DNA of 64,000 nucleotides from NCBI GenBank assembly GCA_963792885.1, contig CAWBXX010000001.1, forward strand, positions 62,001 to 126,000. The letters are read 5' to 3'. This document shows positions 26,812-35,424 of this stretch, piece by piece; position 1 is the first letter of the stretch, and each line of letters starts with the position of its first letter. Made by a program: the position numbers and the translations under genes. The DNA is from DASWJZ01 sp963792885. Lineage in GTDB: Bacteria > Pseudomonadota > Alphaproteobacteria > Rhizobiales > Afifellaceae. The notes beneath the pieces are model-generated. The model was not told the DNA's origin. It did not search any database and worked only from the letters and a program-made list of their open reading frames with translations.

Positions 26812-28582
26812 CGGAGCGCTCCGTCACCGCGACGGAGAGAGCAGCCCCGATAGCCCGGCGGCCAGGCAAAGGGCGGTTGTTCCGCAAATATGCGTTCCTT
26901 TTTGCGGTTGCCGTAGCCGCGGCGCTGTTGACGAGCGGACTGGTGCAAATCTGGTTTGCCTATCAGGAGCAGACCGCCTTTCTCATCCGCCTGCAACACG
27001 AGCAGGCCACGGCCGCTGCCGGCAAGATCGGCCAGTTCATTGGCGAGATCGAAGATCAGATCGGCTGGACCACGCAACTGCCGTGGAATGCTGGAACCCT
27101 TGAACAGCGCCGTTTTGATGCCCAGCGCCTTTTGCGCCAAGTGCCGGCCATCACCGAGCTCGCCCTGCTCGATGGCGCCGGGCATGAGCAGCTCAAGGTC
27201 TCCCGTTGGCGGTGGACGTCGTCGGCAGCGATCAGGATTACTCAGCGATCCGAGATTCGCCGAGGCCGTTGCGCAGAAAGTATGGTTCGGGCCGGTCTAT
27301 TTCCGCGGGCAGTCGGAGCCCTATATGGCCATCGCTGTCGGTGGCAACCGTCGCGAGGCCGGCGTCAGCGTGGCCGAGGTCAATCTCAAGTTCATCTGGG
27401 ACGTGGTTTCGCGCATCCGGGTCGGCCGGCGCGGCACCGCCTATGTGGTGGACGGCAAGGGGCGCCTCATTGCCCATCCCGATATCGCCCTGGTTCTCAG
27501 GAACACCGACCTTTCAAGCCTCGCCCAGGTGCGTGCGGCAAGCCAGGCGGATGCGGCCGGGCGGCGACCTGCAGCCGGTAAAGACGGCCCGCGATCTTCA
27601 AGGCCATACGGTGCTCGCGGCCTTTGCTCCCATCCCGCCTCTCGACTGGCACATGTTCGTCGAACTGCCGGTGAATGAAGCCTACCAGCCGATCTATGCG
27701 GCCGTGAAACGCTCCGTTGCGCTCCTGGTGGCAGGCCTCGTGCTCGCGGTCATCGCCGGCCTGCTCTTGGCGCGGCGCATGGTGGTTCCGATCCGCACAC
27801 TGCAGCAAGGCGCCCAGCGCATCGGCGATGGCGATCTGAACCAGCGCATCAGCATCACGACGGGCGATGAGCTGGAGGACCTGGCCAATCAGTTCAACCA
27901 GATGGGCGAAAGGTTGCAGCAGCTTTACGGCAACCTTGAGCGCGTCAGTCAGCTCAAGCGCTATTTCTCACCGCAGCTTGCCGAGATGATCGTGTCGTCG
28001 GGCAACGCCATCCTCGGCGAAAGCCACCGGCGCGAGATCACGGTGGTCTTCTGTGACATCAGAAATTTCACCGCCTTTTCCTCGTCATCGGCTCCCGAAG
28101 TGGTCATGCAGGTGCTTGCCGCCTACTACAAATGTCTCGGGGCGGAGCTGCGCCGCAGCGAGGCGACCATCGGGATGTTTGCGGGCGATGGACTGATGGC
28201 CTTCTTCAACGATCCACTGCCCTGCCCCGACCATCAGGCGCGCGGCCTGCGCACGGCGGTGGCGATGCAAAAGGAGATCGGCAAGCTGGTGGAGGAATGG
28301 CACCAGCAGGGCATCGAGCTCGGATTCGGCATCGGCATCGCTTCCGGATACGCGACCCTGGGTCATATCGGGACTGAGGATCAGTTCCACTACACCGCGA
28401 TCGGCCCGGTCGTGAACCTCGCCTCACGCCTGTGCGACGAGGCGGAGAACGGCGAGATCCTCATGGACGCTGCGGTCCAGGCGGCGACCGCGGAGATCGC
28501 GAAAACGCGAAAACTGGAAGACCGCCGGCTCAAGGGCTTTCCTCGGCCCGTTGCTGTCTACTGTCTGCTCGCGACGGAGTGA
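26808..28582 (+). CDS. Cache-HAMP class III adenylate/guanylate cyclase (frameshifted)
   Basis: Membrane-bound nucleotide cyclase. Order: helix (KYAFLFAVAVAAALLTSGLVQ), Cache-like periplasmic sensor (VWFGPVYFRGQSEPYMAIAVGG, GRRGTAYVVDGKGRLIAHPD), second helix (RSVALLVAGLVLAVIAGLLLA), HAMP (MVVPIRTLQQGAQRIGDGDLNQRI), then the catalytic domain: VVFCDIRNFTAFSS and MFAGDGLMAFFNDP with the two metal-binding Asp, and HYTAIGPVVNLASRLCDEA. Frame breaks at about 27212, 27242 and 27557; corrected reading restores AVDVVGSDQDYS, SDPRFAEAVAQ and GDLQPVKTARDL. Its ATG overlaps the binding-protein stop, so the two are coupled and the binding protein may present ligand to the Cache domain. Confidence 0.85.
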
Positions 28583-28638
28583 GAAGACGGAACTCAATGC
28601 GGTTGCACTTCCGGCGGTCATTCGACCCCGCGCCGCGC

Positions 28639-28961
28639 TCAGGCTTCCTCGCCGATGTGCACGGCGAGCCACACGGTCGGCTCGTCGGCGGCGGTGAAGG
28701 TGACGCGGTGGCGCTTGTGCGCCGGCAGGAAGACATAGTCGCCCGGCTGCAACCGCCGCTCTGCCTCGCCCTCGATGGCGAGCCCGGCGGAGCCTTTCAG
28801 CAGGATCACCCACTCGTCATGCGGCTGGTCGTACCAAAAGCCCGGCGGCGACGCCTGGCCGGTCGAGACGATCCGCTCGATGCGCAGGCCGGGACGTCCA
28901 AGCAGATCGGTAAACACTTCGTCCGCGCCGTTGCCGGCAGGTTCTCGAAGATGTTGGCCAT
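28639..28961 (-). CDS. Cupin-domain protein (probable frameshift at N-terminus)
   Basis: Small single-cupin protein of about 107 residues: GQASPPGFWYDQPHDEWVILLKGSAGLAIEGE (cupin motif 1 with His, Glu) and LQPGDYVFLPAHKRHRVTFT (motif 2 with His). Metal-binding residues look present. The open frame starts with a GTG and a poor N-terminus, whereas an ATG at 28961 in another frame gives MANIFENLPA, the usual beginning of this family; a missing base at about 28935 would join the two. It lies 58 bp downstream of soxD on the same strand, where soxA would be expected in a sarcosine oxidase operon. Role unknown. Confidence 0.72.
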
Positions 28962-29019
28962 GTCTCACCGCCGCGCGGACGCCCCGGCGAATCGCGCTTC
29001 GCGACTCGCGCTCGGCAGT

Positions 29020-29373
29020 TCAGTCCCGCTTGACCTTCACCGCGTCGTTTCCCGATCCGAACGCCTCGCCGCTCGGCGTCGACAGGAAGTATCCGGAGCT
29101 CACATCCGGGCGCGGCTCGCCGATCTTGTAGACAGCGAGAATCTCGTCGGTCGCGGTATTGCGAAGCGCATTGAACCAGCGGCGGCAGCCGGCCTGGTGG
29201 TTCCAGCGCTCGGCGAAGACGCCCTTCGGATTGGAGCGCAGGAAGACGTAGCCCGACCATTCCTCGTCGCTCATCGCCTCGGAGTTGGTCGGGCGCGCGA
29301 TATGCGCCTCGCCGCCATAGGCGAAGTCGGAGATGTCGCGTTCGCCGCAACAGGGACAGCGGATCAGGAACAT
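29020..29373 (-). CDS. soxD: Sarcosine oxidase delta subunit
   Basis: Delta chain of heterotetrameric sarcosine oxidase, 117 residues. It has the zinc-binding N-terminus MFLIRCPCCGERDISDFAYGGEAHIARP, SDEEWSGYVFLRSNPKGVFAERW and CRRWFNALRNTATDEILAVYKIGEPRP, all family hallmarks. In the complex it binds zinc beside the alpha chain. ATG 29373 is the normal start; upstream in-frame codons lie in a repeat element. It follows soxB after 205 bp, a wide gap for a gene that usually follows soxB directly. No soxA or soxG follows. Confidence 0.93.
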   Translation of the reverse strand: MFLIRCPCCGERDISDFAYGGEAHIARPTNSEAMSDEEWSGYVFLRSNPKGVFAERWNHQAGCRRWFNALRNTATDEILAVYKIGEPRPDVSSGYFLSTPSGEAFGSGNDAVKVKRD

Positions 29374-29406
29374 GGCGATCGCCTTTCCTGCACACTCCTT
29401 TGCGAT

Positions 29407-29511
29407 TGTCATCCCGCAAGCGGCGCGAAGCGCGCTGTGCGGGACCCATGAACACCGGAGCCTGCAAAACAAACGCGATGCTGGCGCCCGCCCTGAGATC
29501 GAGGTGTTCAT
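29407..29511. repeat. Dispersed palindromic repeat, copy 1
   Basis: The left part (TGTCATCCCGCAAGCGGCG ... GGGACCCATGAACACC) matches the left part of the element at 35243-35290 (TGTCATCCCGGAAGGCGGG ... GGGACCTATGAACAC) in sequence and spacing. An internal inverted repeat ATGAACACC / GGTGTTCAT spans 29448-29456 and 29503-29511. It sits between soxB and soxD. It resembles short intergenic repeats common in rhizobial genomes. Confidence 0.6.
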
Positions 29512-29578
29512 AGCTCCCGGCCTCGGCCTGACGGAAGACGGGCAATGTCAAACGGAGCGGTCGCGAGGCGTTATCATC

Positions 29579-30830
29579 TCAATGCGCCACGGCGGCGGCG
29601 CCGTGCTCGGCGACGAGCGCGCCGGTCGAGAACCGCTCCAGCGTGAAGGGTGCCGCGATCCGGTTCGGCGTGTCGTTCGCAACGAGGTCGGCGAAGGCGT
29701 GGCCCGACCCCGGCGTCGCCTTCCAACCGCCCGTGCCCCAGCCGCCATTGATGTAGAAGCCCTTCACCGGCGTCTTGGAGATGATCGGGCTTGCGTCCGG
29801 GCAGACGTCGACGATGCCGCCCCACTGCCGCATCATCCTGAGCCGCGACACGAACGGGAAAAGCTCGATCAGCGCTGCCATCTGGTGCTCGATGATGTCG
29901 AGCGAGCCGCGCTGCGTGTAGCTGACATAAGGGTCGATGCCGGCGCCGATCACCAGCTCGCCCTTGTCCGACTGGCTGACATAGACATGGACCGCGTTCG
30001 ACATCACGACGCAGGGGAGGATCGGCTTGATCGGCTCCGACACCAGCGCCTGCAGCGGATGGCTCTCGATCGGCAGCTTCAGCCCGACCATCTTCGCAAT
30101 GACGCTCGTGTGTCCGGCGGTGACGCAGGCGACCTTGCCGGTGTTGATCGTGCCCTTGGTCGTCGTCGACGCCGGTGACCGCGCCGTCAGCCACGTCGAT
30201 GCCGGTCACCTCGCATTGCTGGATGATGTCGACGCCCATCGAGTCGGCGGCGCGCGCATAGCCCCAGACCACCGCGTCGTGGCGGTTGACGCCGCCGGAG
30301 CGCTGCAGCGTCGCGCCGATCACCGGATAGCGCGCTGACTTCGAGATCGAGATCGGCGGGCAGAATTCCTTGATCTCAGCCGGCTCCAGCCACTCGGCGT
30401 CGACGCCGTTCAGCCGGTTCGCCTCGACGCGGCGCTTCAGCTGCCGCGCCTCGCCCTCGTCATGCGCGAGGTTCAAGACGCCGCGGTGGCTCATCATGAT
30501 GTTGAAGTCGAGCTCGCGGCCGAGCGTCTTCCAGAGGTCGAGCGCGTGCTGATAGATCGCCGCGCTCTCGTCATTCAGGTAGTTGGAGCGGATCACGGTC
30601 GTGTTGCGGCCGGAATTGCCGCCGCCGATCCAGCCCTTCTCGATCACCGCGATATTTTTCAGGCCGTGGAGCTTCGCAAGATAATAGGCGGTCGCGAGCC
30701 CATGCCCTCCCCCGCCGATGATGACGGCGTCATAGCTCGCCTTCGGCTCGGGAAAACGCCAAGCCGGCTGCCAGCCCTGATGGCCGCGCAAGCCTTCGCG
30801 AATGAGCGAGACGACGTTGTAGCGCTGCAT
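29579..30830 (-). CDS. soxB: Sarcosine oxidase beta subunit (frameshifted)
   Basis: Beta chain of heterotetrameric sarcosine oxidase, about 416 residues, which oxidises N-methylglycine to glycine. The start MQRYNVVSLIREGLRGHQGW is typical; the FAD fold is YDAVIIGGGGHGLATAYYLAK, then GWIGGGNSGRNTTVIRSNYL, GGVNRHDAVVWGYARAADSMGVDI (its His is a candidate covalent flavin site) and the C-terminal GGIVDVCPDASPIISKTPVKGFYINGGWGTGGWKATP. The frame is lost at about 30163-30168 by one extra base; corrected reading is TTKGTINTGKVACVTAGHTS. It leads soxD and a cupin gene. The alpha and gamma subunit genes are absent nearby. ATG 30830 has GGGAGG (30831-30836) directly upstream. Confidence 0.92.
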
Positions 30831-30905
30831 CCCTCCCGTTTAGGGGCGCGAACGGCATGGGAGCAATCGCGGGAGCGGCGGAAGGGTGTCGCAACAAAGG
30901 CGCTC

Positions 30906-31751
30906 TCAGCGCCAAAGTATGCGGCGATAGGCGCGGTCCAAGAACCATGCCGGAACGAGCGGAACGAAGAGCAGCACGATTTTCGCTGCAAGCCCCGGCG
31001 CGTAGGCGCCGCGTGGCCGCGCCGCGGTGGCCGCCTTCAGGATGACATCCGCCACGTCGTCTGCCGAGACGGAGAGCAAGCTTTTGGCCGTCATCGTCCG
31101 CTGCATCAGCTGTCTCAGTCCCTTCTTGAACGGCGCATAGGGATCGTCGGCGTGGCTTTCGGGAATGCTCGCGTACATCTTCTCCTGGAACCGCGTCTGG
31201 ACCGGCCCCGGCATGATGTTCACGACCTCTATACCGAGCGGCGCAACTTCCGGCCGGAGCGAGCGGGAGATCGCTCCAACTGCGAATTTCGTGGCGTGGT
31301 AGGCGCCCGCCCCGGGCAGGATCACCCGCCCCGCAGTCGAGCCGACATTGATGACCCGGCCGACGCCGGCCTGCCGCATTCCAGGGAGCACGAGCTGCGT
31401 CATGCGGATGAGGCCGATGACGTTGGTCTCGAATTCCGTGCGGACGGCGGCAATGTCGATCTGCTCGATCGGGCCGTGGACGGGAAAGCCGGCATTGTTG
31501 ACGAGGATGGCGACCGCGCCGAAGCGCGCTTCGACCGCAGCCACGGCAGCGCCCATGCTCGCCTCGTCGGTCACGTCGAGATGCAGCGTCTCGCAGCCGG
31601 CCCCGCGCAGATCATCGATATCCGCAAGATTGCGCGCCGTTGCGAAGGTCGGGAAGCCGGCGCGAACGAAGGCGAAAGCGGCCGCCTTCCCGATGCCGCT
31701 CGAGCAGCCGGTGATCAGGACGGGGCGGGATGCGGAGGACGGCGGGGTCAT
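30906..31751 (-). CDS. Short-chain dehydrogenase/reductase
   Basis: Classical SDR of 281 residues. Cofactor motif TGCSSGIGKAAA, NNAGFP for the central strand, and catalytic YHATK with the Ser in INVGSTAGRV. Arg in FATARNL at the end of the second strand hints at NADPH preference. The C-terminal extension carries a hydrophobic helix (GLAAKIVLLFVPLVPAWFLDRAYRRIL), suggesting membrane association as seen in some lipid- or retinol-type SDRs. Substrate unknown. It lies 75 bp upstream of soxB on the same strand and is divergent from ogt. Confidence 0.9.
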   Translation of the reverse strand: MTPPSSASRPVLITGCSSGIGKAAAFAFVRAGFPTFATARNLADIDDLRGAGCETLHLDVTDEASMGAAVAAVEARFGAVAILVNNAGFPVHGPIEQIDIAAVRTEFETNVIGLIRMTQLVLPGMRQAGVGRVINVGSTAGRVILPGAGAYHATKFAVGAISRSLRPEVAPLGIEVVNIMPGPVQTRFQEKMYASIPESHADDPYAPFKKGLRQLMQRTMTAKSLLSVSADDVADVILKAATAARPRGAYAPGLAAKIVLLFVPLVPAWFLDRAYRRILWR

Positions 31752-31842
31752 CTGGGCTCAGTATGCGCCACATCCGTTACCGAACCCACACGGCAGGAAT
31801 CGGGCGGCGGGCGCGGGCGAAGAGTGCTAGGTTTAGAGCATC

Positions 31843-32394
31843 ATGGACGCTTCCGGATTTGCGCTTTTTGACACACCGATCGGCCGCTGCGGCATCGCTT
31901 GGGGCGAGCATGGTATCGTCGGCCTGCAGCTTCCCGGCCCCGACGACGCGCGCACGCGGAAGCGGCTGCTCGGCCGGCTCACGGGCGCAACGGAAGCCGA
32001 TCCGCCGCCGATTGTGCGCGAGGCCATCGCTCGGATCGTGGCGCTGCTCTCCGGAGAGCGCGCCGACCTCTCCCCGATCCCGCTCGATATGGGCCGGGTC
32101 TCCGATTTCGAGAAACAGGTCTATGCCATCGCGCGGAAAATCCCGCCCGGCGAGACGCTGACCTACGGCGACATCGCCGAAAAGCTCGGCGACAAGCTCC
32201 TCTCGCGCGACGTCGGCCAGGCGATGGGCAAGAACCCCTTCCCGATCGTCGTGCCCTGCCACCGCGTCGTTGCAGCGAACGGCAAGCTCGGCGGCTTCTC
32301 CGCACCCGGCGGCGTCGACACCAAGCTCAAGATGCTCGCCATCGAAGGCGCGGCGGTCGGGGGGCAGCCGGATCTGTTCGCGGCCGGGGCCTAG
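31843..32394 (+). CDS. ogt: Methylated-DNA--protein-cysteine methyltransferase
   Basis: Suicide repair protein of 183 residues that takes methyl groups from O6-methylguanine. The active-site block is PFPIVVPCHRVVAANGKLGGFSAPGG with acceptor Cys139; the DNA-binding helix region is FEKQVYAIARKIPPGETLTYGDIAEKLG. There is no Ada activation domain, so it is the constitutive Ogt type. Its stop overlaps the convergent fhs end by 4 bp. A methyl-repair gene beside methyl-group catabolism may be coincidence. Confidence 0.95.
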   Translation: MDASGFALFDTPIGRCGIAWGEHGIVGLQLPGPDDARTRKRLLGRLTGATEADPPPIVREAIARIVALLSGERADLSPIPLDMGRVSDFEKQVYAIARKIPPGETLTYGDIAEKLGDKLLSRDVGQAMGKNPFPIVVPCHRVVAANGKLGGFSAPGGVDTKLKMLAIEGAAVGGQPDLFAAGA

Positions 32395-34073
32395 AACAGC
32401 CCCTCCACGAGCCCGCTCTTGTCCAGCCCGATCGTCTCCGCCGCCGGAGCCTTCGGCAGGCCCGGCATGGTCATGATCTCCCCGCAGATCACCACGACGA
32501 AGCCTGCTCCCGCGGAGAGCCGCACCTCGCGGATCGGCACGACGTGGTTATTCGGCGCGCCCTTCAAGTTCGGATCGGTGGAGAAGGAATATTGCGTCTT
32601 CGCCATGCAGATCGGGAACTTCGCGTAGCCCTCCTCGCCCCAGGCCTTGAGCTGGTCGCGCACCTTCTTGTCGGCGACCGCCTCCTCGGCGCGGTAGATG
32701 CGGGTGACGACGGTGTTGATCTTCTCCCATAGCGTCAGGTCGTCGTTGTAGAGCGGCGAGAACTGCGCGGCGCCGGATTCGGCGAGCTTCACCACCGCTT
32801 TCGCCAGCTCCTCCGTGCCCTCCGAGCCCTTCGCCCAGTGCTCGCAGAGGATCGCCTCGACGCCGTGCGTCTTGGCGAATTCCTGCACGGCGGCGATCTC
32901 CTCCTTGGTGTCGGTGGTGAAGTTGTTGATCGCAACGACGACCGGCACGCCGAACTGCTTCACGTTGTCGATGTGGCGTCCGAGATTGGCGCAGCCCTTC
33001 TTCAGCGCTTCGATGTTCGGCTTCGACAGCGCGTCCTTGGCCACACCGCCGTGCATCTTCAGCGCGCGCACGGTCGCGACGATGACGGCGGCAGATGGGT
33101 TCAGCCCGGCGGCGCGGCACTTGATGTCGAAGAATTTCTCCGCGCCAAGGTCGGCACCGAAGCCGGCTTCCGTCACCACGTAGTCGGCGAGCTTCAGCGC
33201 CGTCTTCGTCGCCATCACCGAGTTGCAGCCATGCGCGATGTTGGCGAAGGGCCCGCCGTGGATGAAGGCCGGATTGTTCTCAAGCGTCTGCACCAGGTTC
33301 GGCTGCATCGCCTTCATCAGGAGCACGGTCATCGCGCCGTCGGCCTTGATGTCGCGCGCCGTCACCGGGCTCTTGTCGCGTCGGTAGCCGATGACGATGT
33401 CGCCGATGCGCTTCTGAAGATCGGCGACATCGTTGGCCAGGCAGAGGATCGCCATGATCTCCGAGGCGACGGTGATGTCGAAGCCGCTCTCGCGCGGAAA
33501 GCCGTTGGCGACCCCGCCGAGCGAGCAGACGATCTCGCGCAGCGCCCGGTCGTTCATGTCCATGACGCGCCGCCACACGATGCGTCGGGAATCGAGATCG
33601 AGCGCGTTCCCCCAATAGAGGTGGTTGTCGATCATCGCGGAAAGCAGATTGTGCGCCGAGGTGATGGCGTGGAAGTCGCCGGTGAAGTGGAGGTTGATGT
33701 CCTCCATCGGCACGACCTGCGCATAGCCGCCGCCGGCCGCGCCGCCCTTCATGCCGAAGCATGGCCCGAGCGATGGCTCGCGCAGGCAGATCGCGGCGCG
33801 CTTTCCGATCCGGTTCAGTGCGTCGCCGAGGCCGACGGTCGTGGTCGTCTTCCCCTCGCCTGCCGGCGTCGGGTTGATGGCGGTGACGAGGATCAGCTTG
33901 CCGTCGGGGCGGTCGGCGAGCGATTTGATGAAGTCCGCCGATACCTTGGCCTTGTCGTTTCCGTAGGGCTCGAGGCTCTCGGCCGGGATGCCCAGCTTCG
34001 CGCCGATCTCAAGGATCGGGCGCTTTTTCGCGGCGCGCGCAATCTCGATGTCGCTCTTCACTTTCGCCGCCAT
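32391..34073 (-). CDS. fhs: Formate--tetrahydrofolate ligase
   Basis: Enzyme of 560 residues that makes 10-formyl-tetrahydrofolate from formate, THF and ATP in the cytoplasm. Hallmarks: TAINPTPAGEGKTTTTVGL (P-loop), REPSLGPCFGMKGGAAGGGYAQ, DINLHFTGDFHAITSAHNLL, NPAFIHGGPFANIAHGCNS and MPGLPKAPAAETIGLD at the end. With folD at 56.4 kb and the sarcosine and dimethylglycine enzymes, it handles one-carbon units from demethylation. It is divergent from the GbdR-like regulator; a 14 bp palindrome lies between their starts, 35 bp upstream of the fhs ATG. Confidence 0.97.
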   Translation of the reverse strand: MAAKVKSDIEIARAAKKRPILEIGAKLGIPAESLEPYGNDKAKVSADFIKSLADRPDGKLILVTAINPTPAGEGKTTTTVGLGDALNRIGKRAAICLREPSLGPCFGMKGGAAGGGYAQVVPMEDINLHFTGDFHAITSAHNLLSAMIDNHLYWGNALDLDSRRIVWRRVMDMNDRALREIVCSLGGVANGFPRESGFDITVASEIMAILCLANDVADLQKRIGDIVIGYRRDKSPVTARDIKADGAMTVLLMKAMQPNLVQTLENNPAFIHGGPFANIAHGCNSVMATKTALKLADYVVTEAGFGADLGAEKFFDIKCRAAGLNPSAAVIVATVRALKMHGGVAKDALSKPNIEALKKGCANLGRHIDNVKQFGVPVVVAINNFTTDTKEEIAAVQEFAKTHGVEAILCEHWAKGSEGTEELAKAVVKLAESGAAQFSPLYNDDLTLWEKINTVVTRIYRAEEAVADKKVRDQLKAWGEEGYAKFPICMAKTQYSFSTDPNLKGAPNNHVVPIREVRLSAGAGFVVVICGEIMTMPGLPKAPAAETIGLDKSGLVEGLF

Positions 34074-34107
34074 GGCTCCCTCCCGGCTTAAGGTGTCTGT
34101 TCCCTCT

Positions 34108-34121
34108 GCGACAATTGTCGC
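34108..34121. promoter_or_regulatory. Perfect palindrome between fhs and the GbdR-like gene
   Basis: GCGACAATTGTCGC is a perfect 14 bp palindrome in the 117 bp divergent promoter region, 35 bp before fhs and 70 bp before the regulator gene. It could be an operator for the regulator or another dimeric factor. A related half site (TGTCGCAAC) is present at about 30887-30895 upstream of soxB. Function is inferred from position and symmetry. Confidence 0.5.
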
Positions 34122-34190
34122 GCGCCCACTTGGCAGAGAACTGCGAAGGGACTAGCGTTTTTCATATGGCGCAAGTGCTCCAGATGCGAC

Positions 34191-35216
34191 ATGGCCAAGA
34201 GGCGAATCGGACAGCCGCGCCGATCGCCAGAGCCTGTGCGCGAGCGGCACTTCTATTTCGTGCTGATCCCGAACTTCACGATGATCGCCTTCGCCATGGC
34301 GATCGAGCCGCTTCGGATCGCCAATCGCATGGCGGGGACGCGCGCCTATCGGTGGTCGCTCATATCGCTCGACGGCGAGCCGGCGGTTGCCTCGAACGGC
34401 ATCCGGCTCAACGTCGACATGGGGCTCAAGGAAGCGCGCGAGCGCGTGCGCGGCGGGGAGCGGCCCGACCACGTCTTCATCTGCGGCTCGCTCGGCGTCG
34501 AGCGCTTCCACGACCGCAATCTGAATTCCTGGATCGCCTCGCTCGACCGGCAGAAGATCGGCGTCGGAGCGCTCGACACCGGCGCCTGGATTCTGGCGGA
34601 CGCCGGGATTCTGGATGGAAGGCGCTGCGCCATCCACTGGGAGTCGCTTCCCGCTTTCTCCGAGCGCTTTCCCGAAGCGCAGGTCTATGCCGATCTCTTC
34701 GAGGTCGACGGCAACTGCTACACCTGCGCCGGCGGCACCGCCTCGCTCGACATGATGCTGCATCTGATCGGCGAGCACCTCGACGAGCAGATCGTCACAA
34801 AAGTCTGCGAGCAGGCGCTGACGGATCGCATGCGCGCGCCGACCGATCGGCAGCGGCTGCCGCTTCGCGCCCGCCTGGGGTTACAGAACACCAAGCTCCT
34901 CTTCATTATCGAATTGATGGAGGCGAACATCGCCGAGCCGCTGTCGCTCGTGGAGATCGCCAAATATGCCGGGCTCTCGCGGCGGCAGATCGAGCGCCTC
35001 TTCCGCCGCAATCTCGGCCGCTCCCCTGCCCGCTACTACCTGGAAATCCGTCTCGACCGCGCGCGGCACCTGCTCATCCAGTCGGATGCGGCGATCGTCG
35101 AAGTGGCGGTCGCCTGCGGCTTCGTCTCCGCCTCGCACTTCTCGAAGTGCTATCGCGAGCTCTACGGCCGCTCCCCGCAGCAGGAGCGGCAGGGACGCGA
35201 GAAGCTGCTGGCCTGA
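34191..35216 (+). CDS. GlxA-family AraC-type regulator (GbdR-like)
   Basis: Transcription factor of 341 residues. The N-terminal part (FYFVLIPNFTMIAFAMAIEPLRIANRM to CYTCAGGTASLDMMLHLIG) is the DJ-1/PfpI-like ligand domain; the C-terminal 100 residues form the AraC double helix-turn-helix (EPLSLVEIAKYAGLSRRQIERLFRRNLGRSPARYYLE and VEVAVACGFVSASHFSKCYRELYGRSP). Members of this branch include GbdR, the activator of glycine betaine, dimethylglycine and sarcosine catabolism. Divergence from fhs and nearness to soxBD support the same role here, by inference. No frame problem. Confidence 0.88.
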   Translation: MAKRRIGQPRRSPEPVRERHFYFVLIPNFTMIAFAMAIEPLRIANRMAGTRAYRWSLISLDGEPAVASNGIRLNVDMGLKEARERVRGGERPDHVFICGSLGVERFHDRNLNSWIASLDRQKIGVGALDTGAWILADAGILDGRRCAIHWESLPAFSERFPEAQVYADLFEVDGNCYTCAGGTASLDMMLHLIGEHLDEQIVTKVCEQALTDRMRAPTDRQRLPLRARLGLQNTKLLFIIELMEANIAEPLSLVEIAKYAGLSRRQIERLFRRNLGRSPARYYLEIRLDRARHLLIQSDAAIVEVAVACGFVSASHFSKCYRELYGRSPQQERQGREKLLA

Positions 35217-35242
35217 AAACAAGCAGAATTCTCTACCCAGGT

Positions 35243-35396
35243 TGTCATCCCGGAAGGCGGGCTTCGCGAGCCTGTCCGGGACCTATGAACACAAGGTGGA
35301 GGCGAGCGGCGGTGCTATCGCTGCAGAGTCTTCTGCGCGTCATGGAGTGCATGGATCCCGGATAGCATCGCGTTCCGCGACGCTTCCGGGATGACA
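35243..35396. repeat. Dispersed palindromic repeat, copy 2
   Basis: An element of 154 bp bounded by a perfect 13 bp inverted repeat: TGTCATCCCGGAA (35243-35255) and TTCCGGGATGACA (35384-35396). The left arm matches copy 1 at 29407 (shared TGTCATCCCG and GGGACCNATGAACAC blocks), and a second ATGGATCCCGG block lies near the right end. It fills most of the 208 bp gap between the GbdR-like gene and the HxlR gene. No gene is seen in it. Confidence 0.7.
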
Positions 35397-35424
35397 AACC
35401 TTCAAGGCCGAGCTTCGCTCAGCT

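Noticed and set aside
29574..30830. Programmed frameshift in soxB
   Set aside because: The break is a single extra base with no slippery heptamer or following stem evident, and similar breaks occur across unrelated genes.
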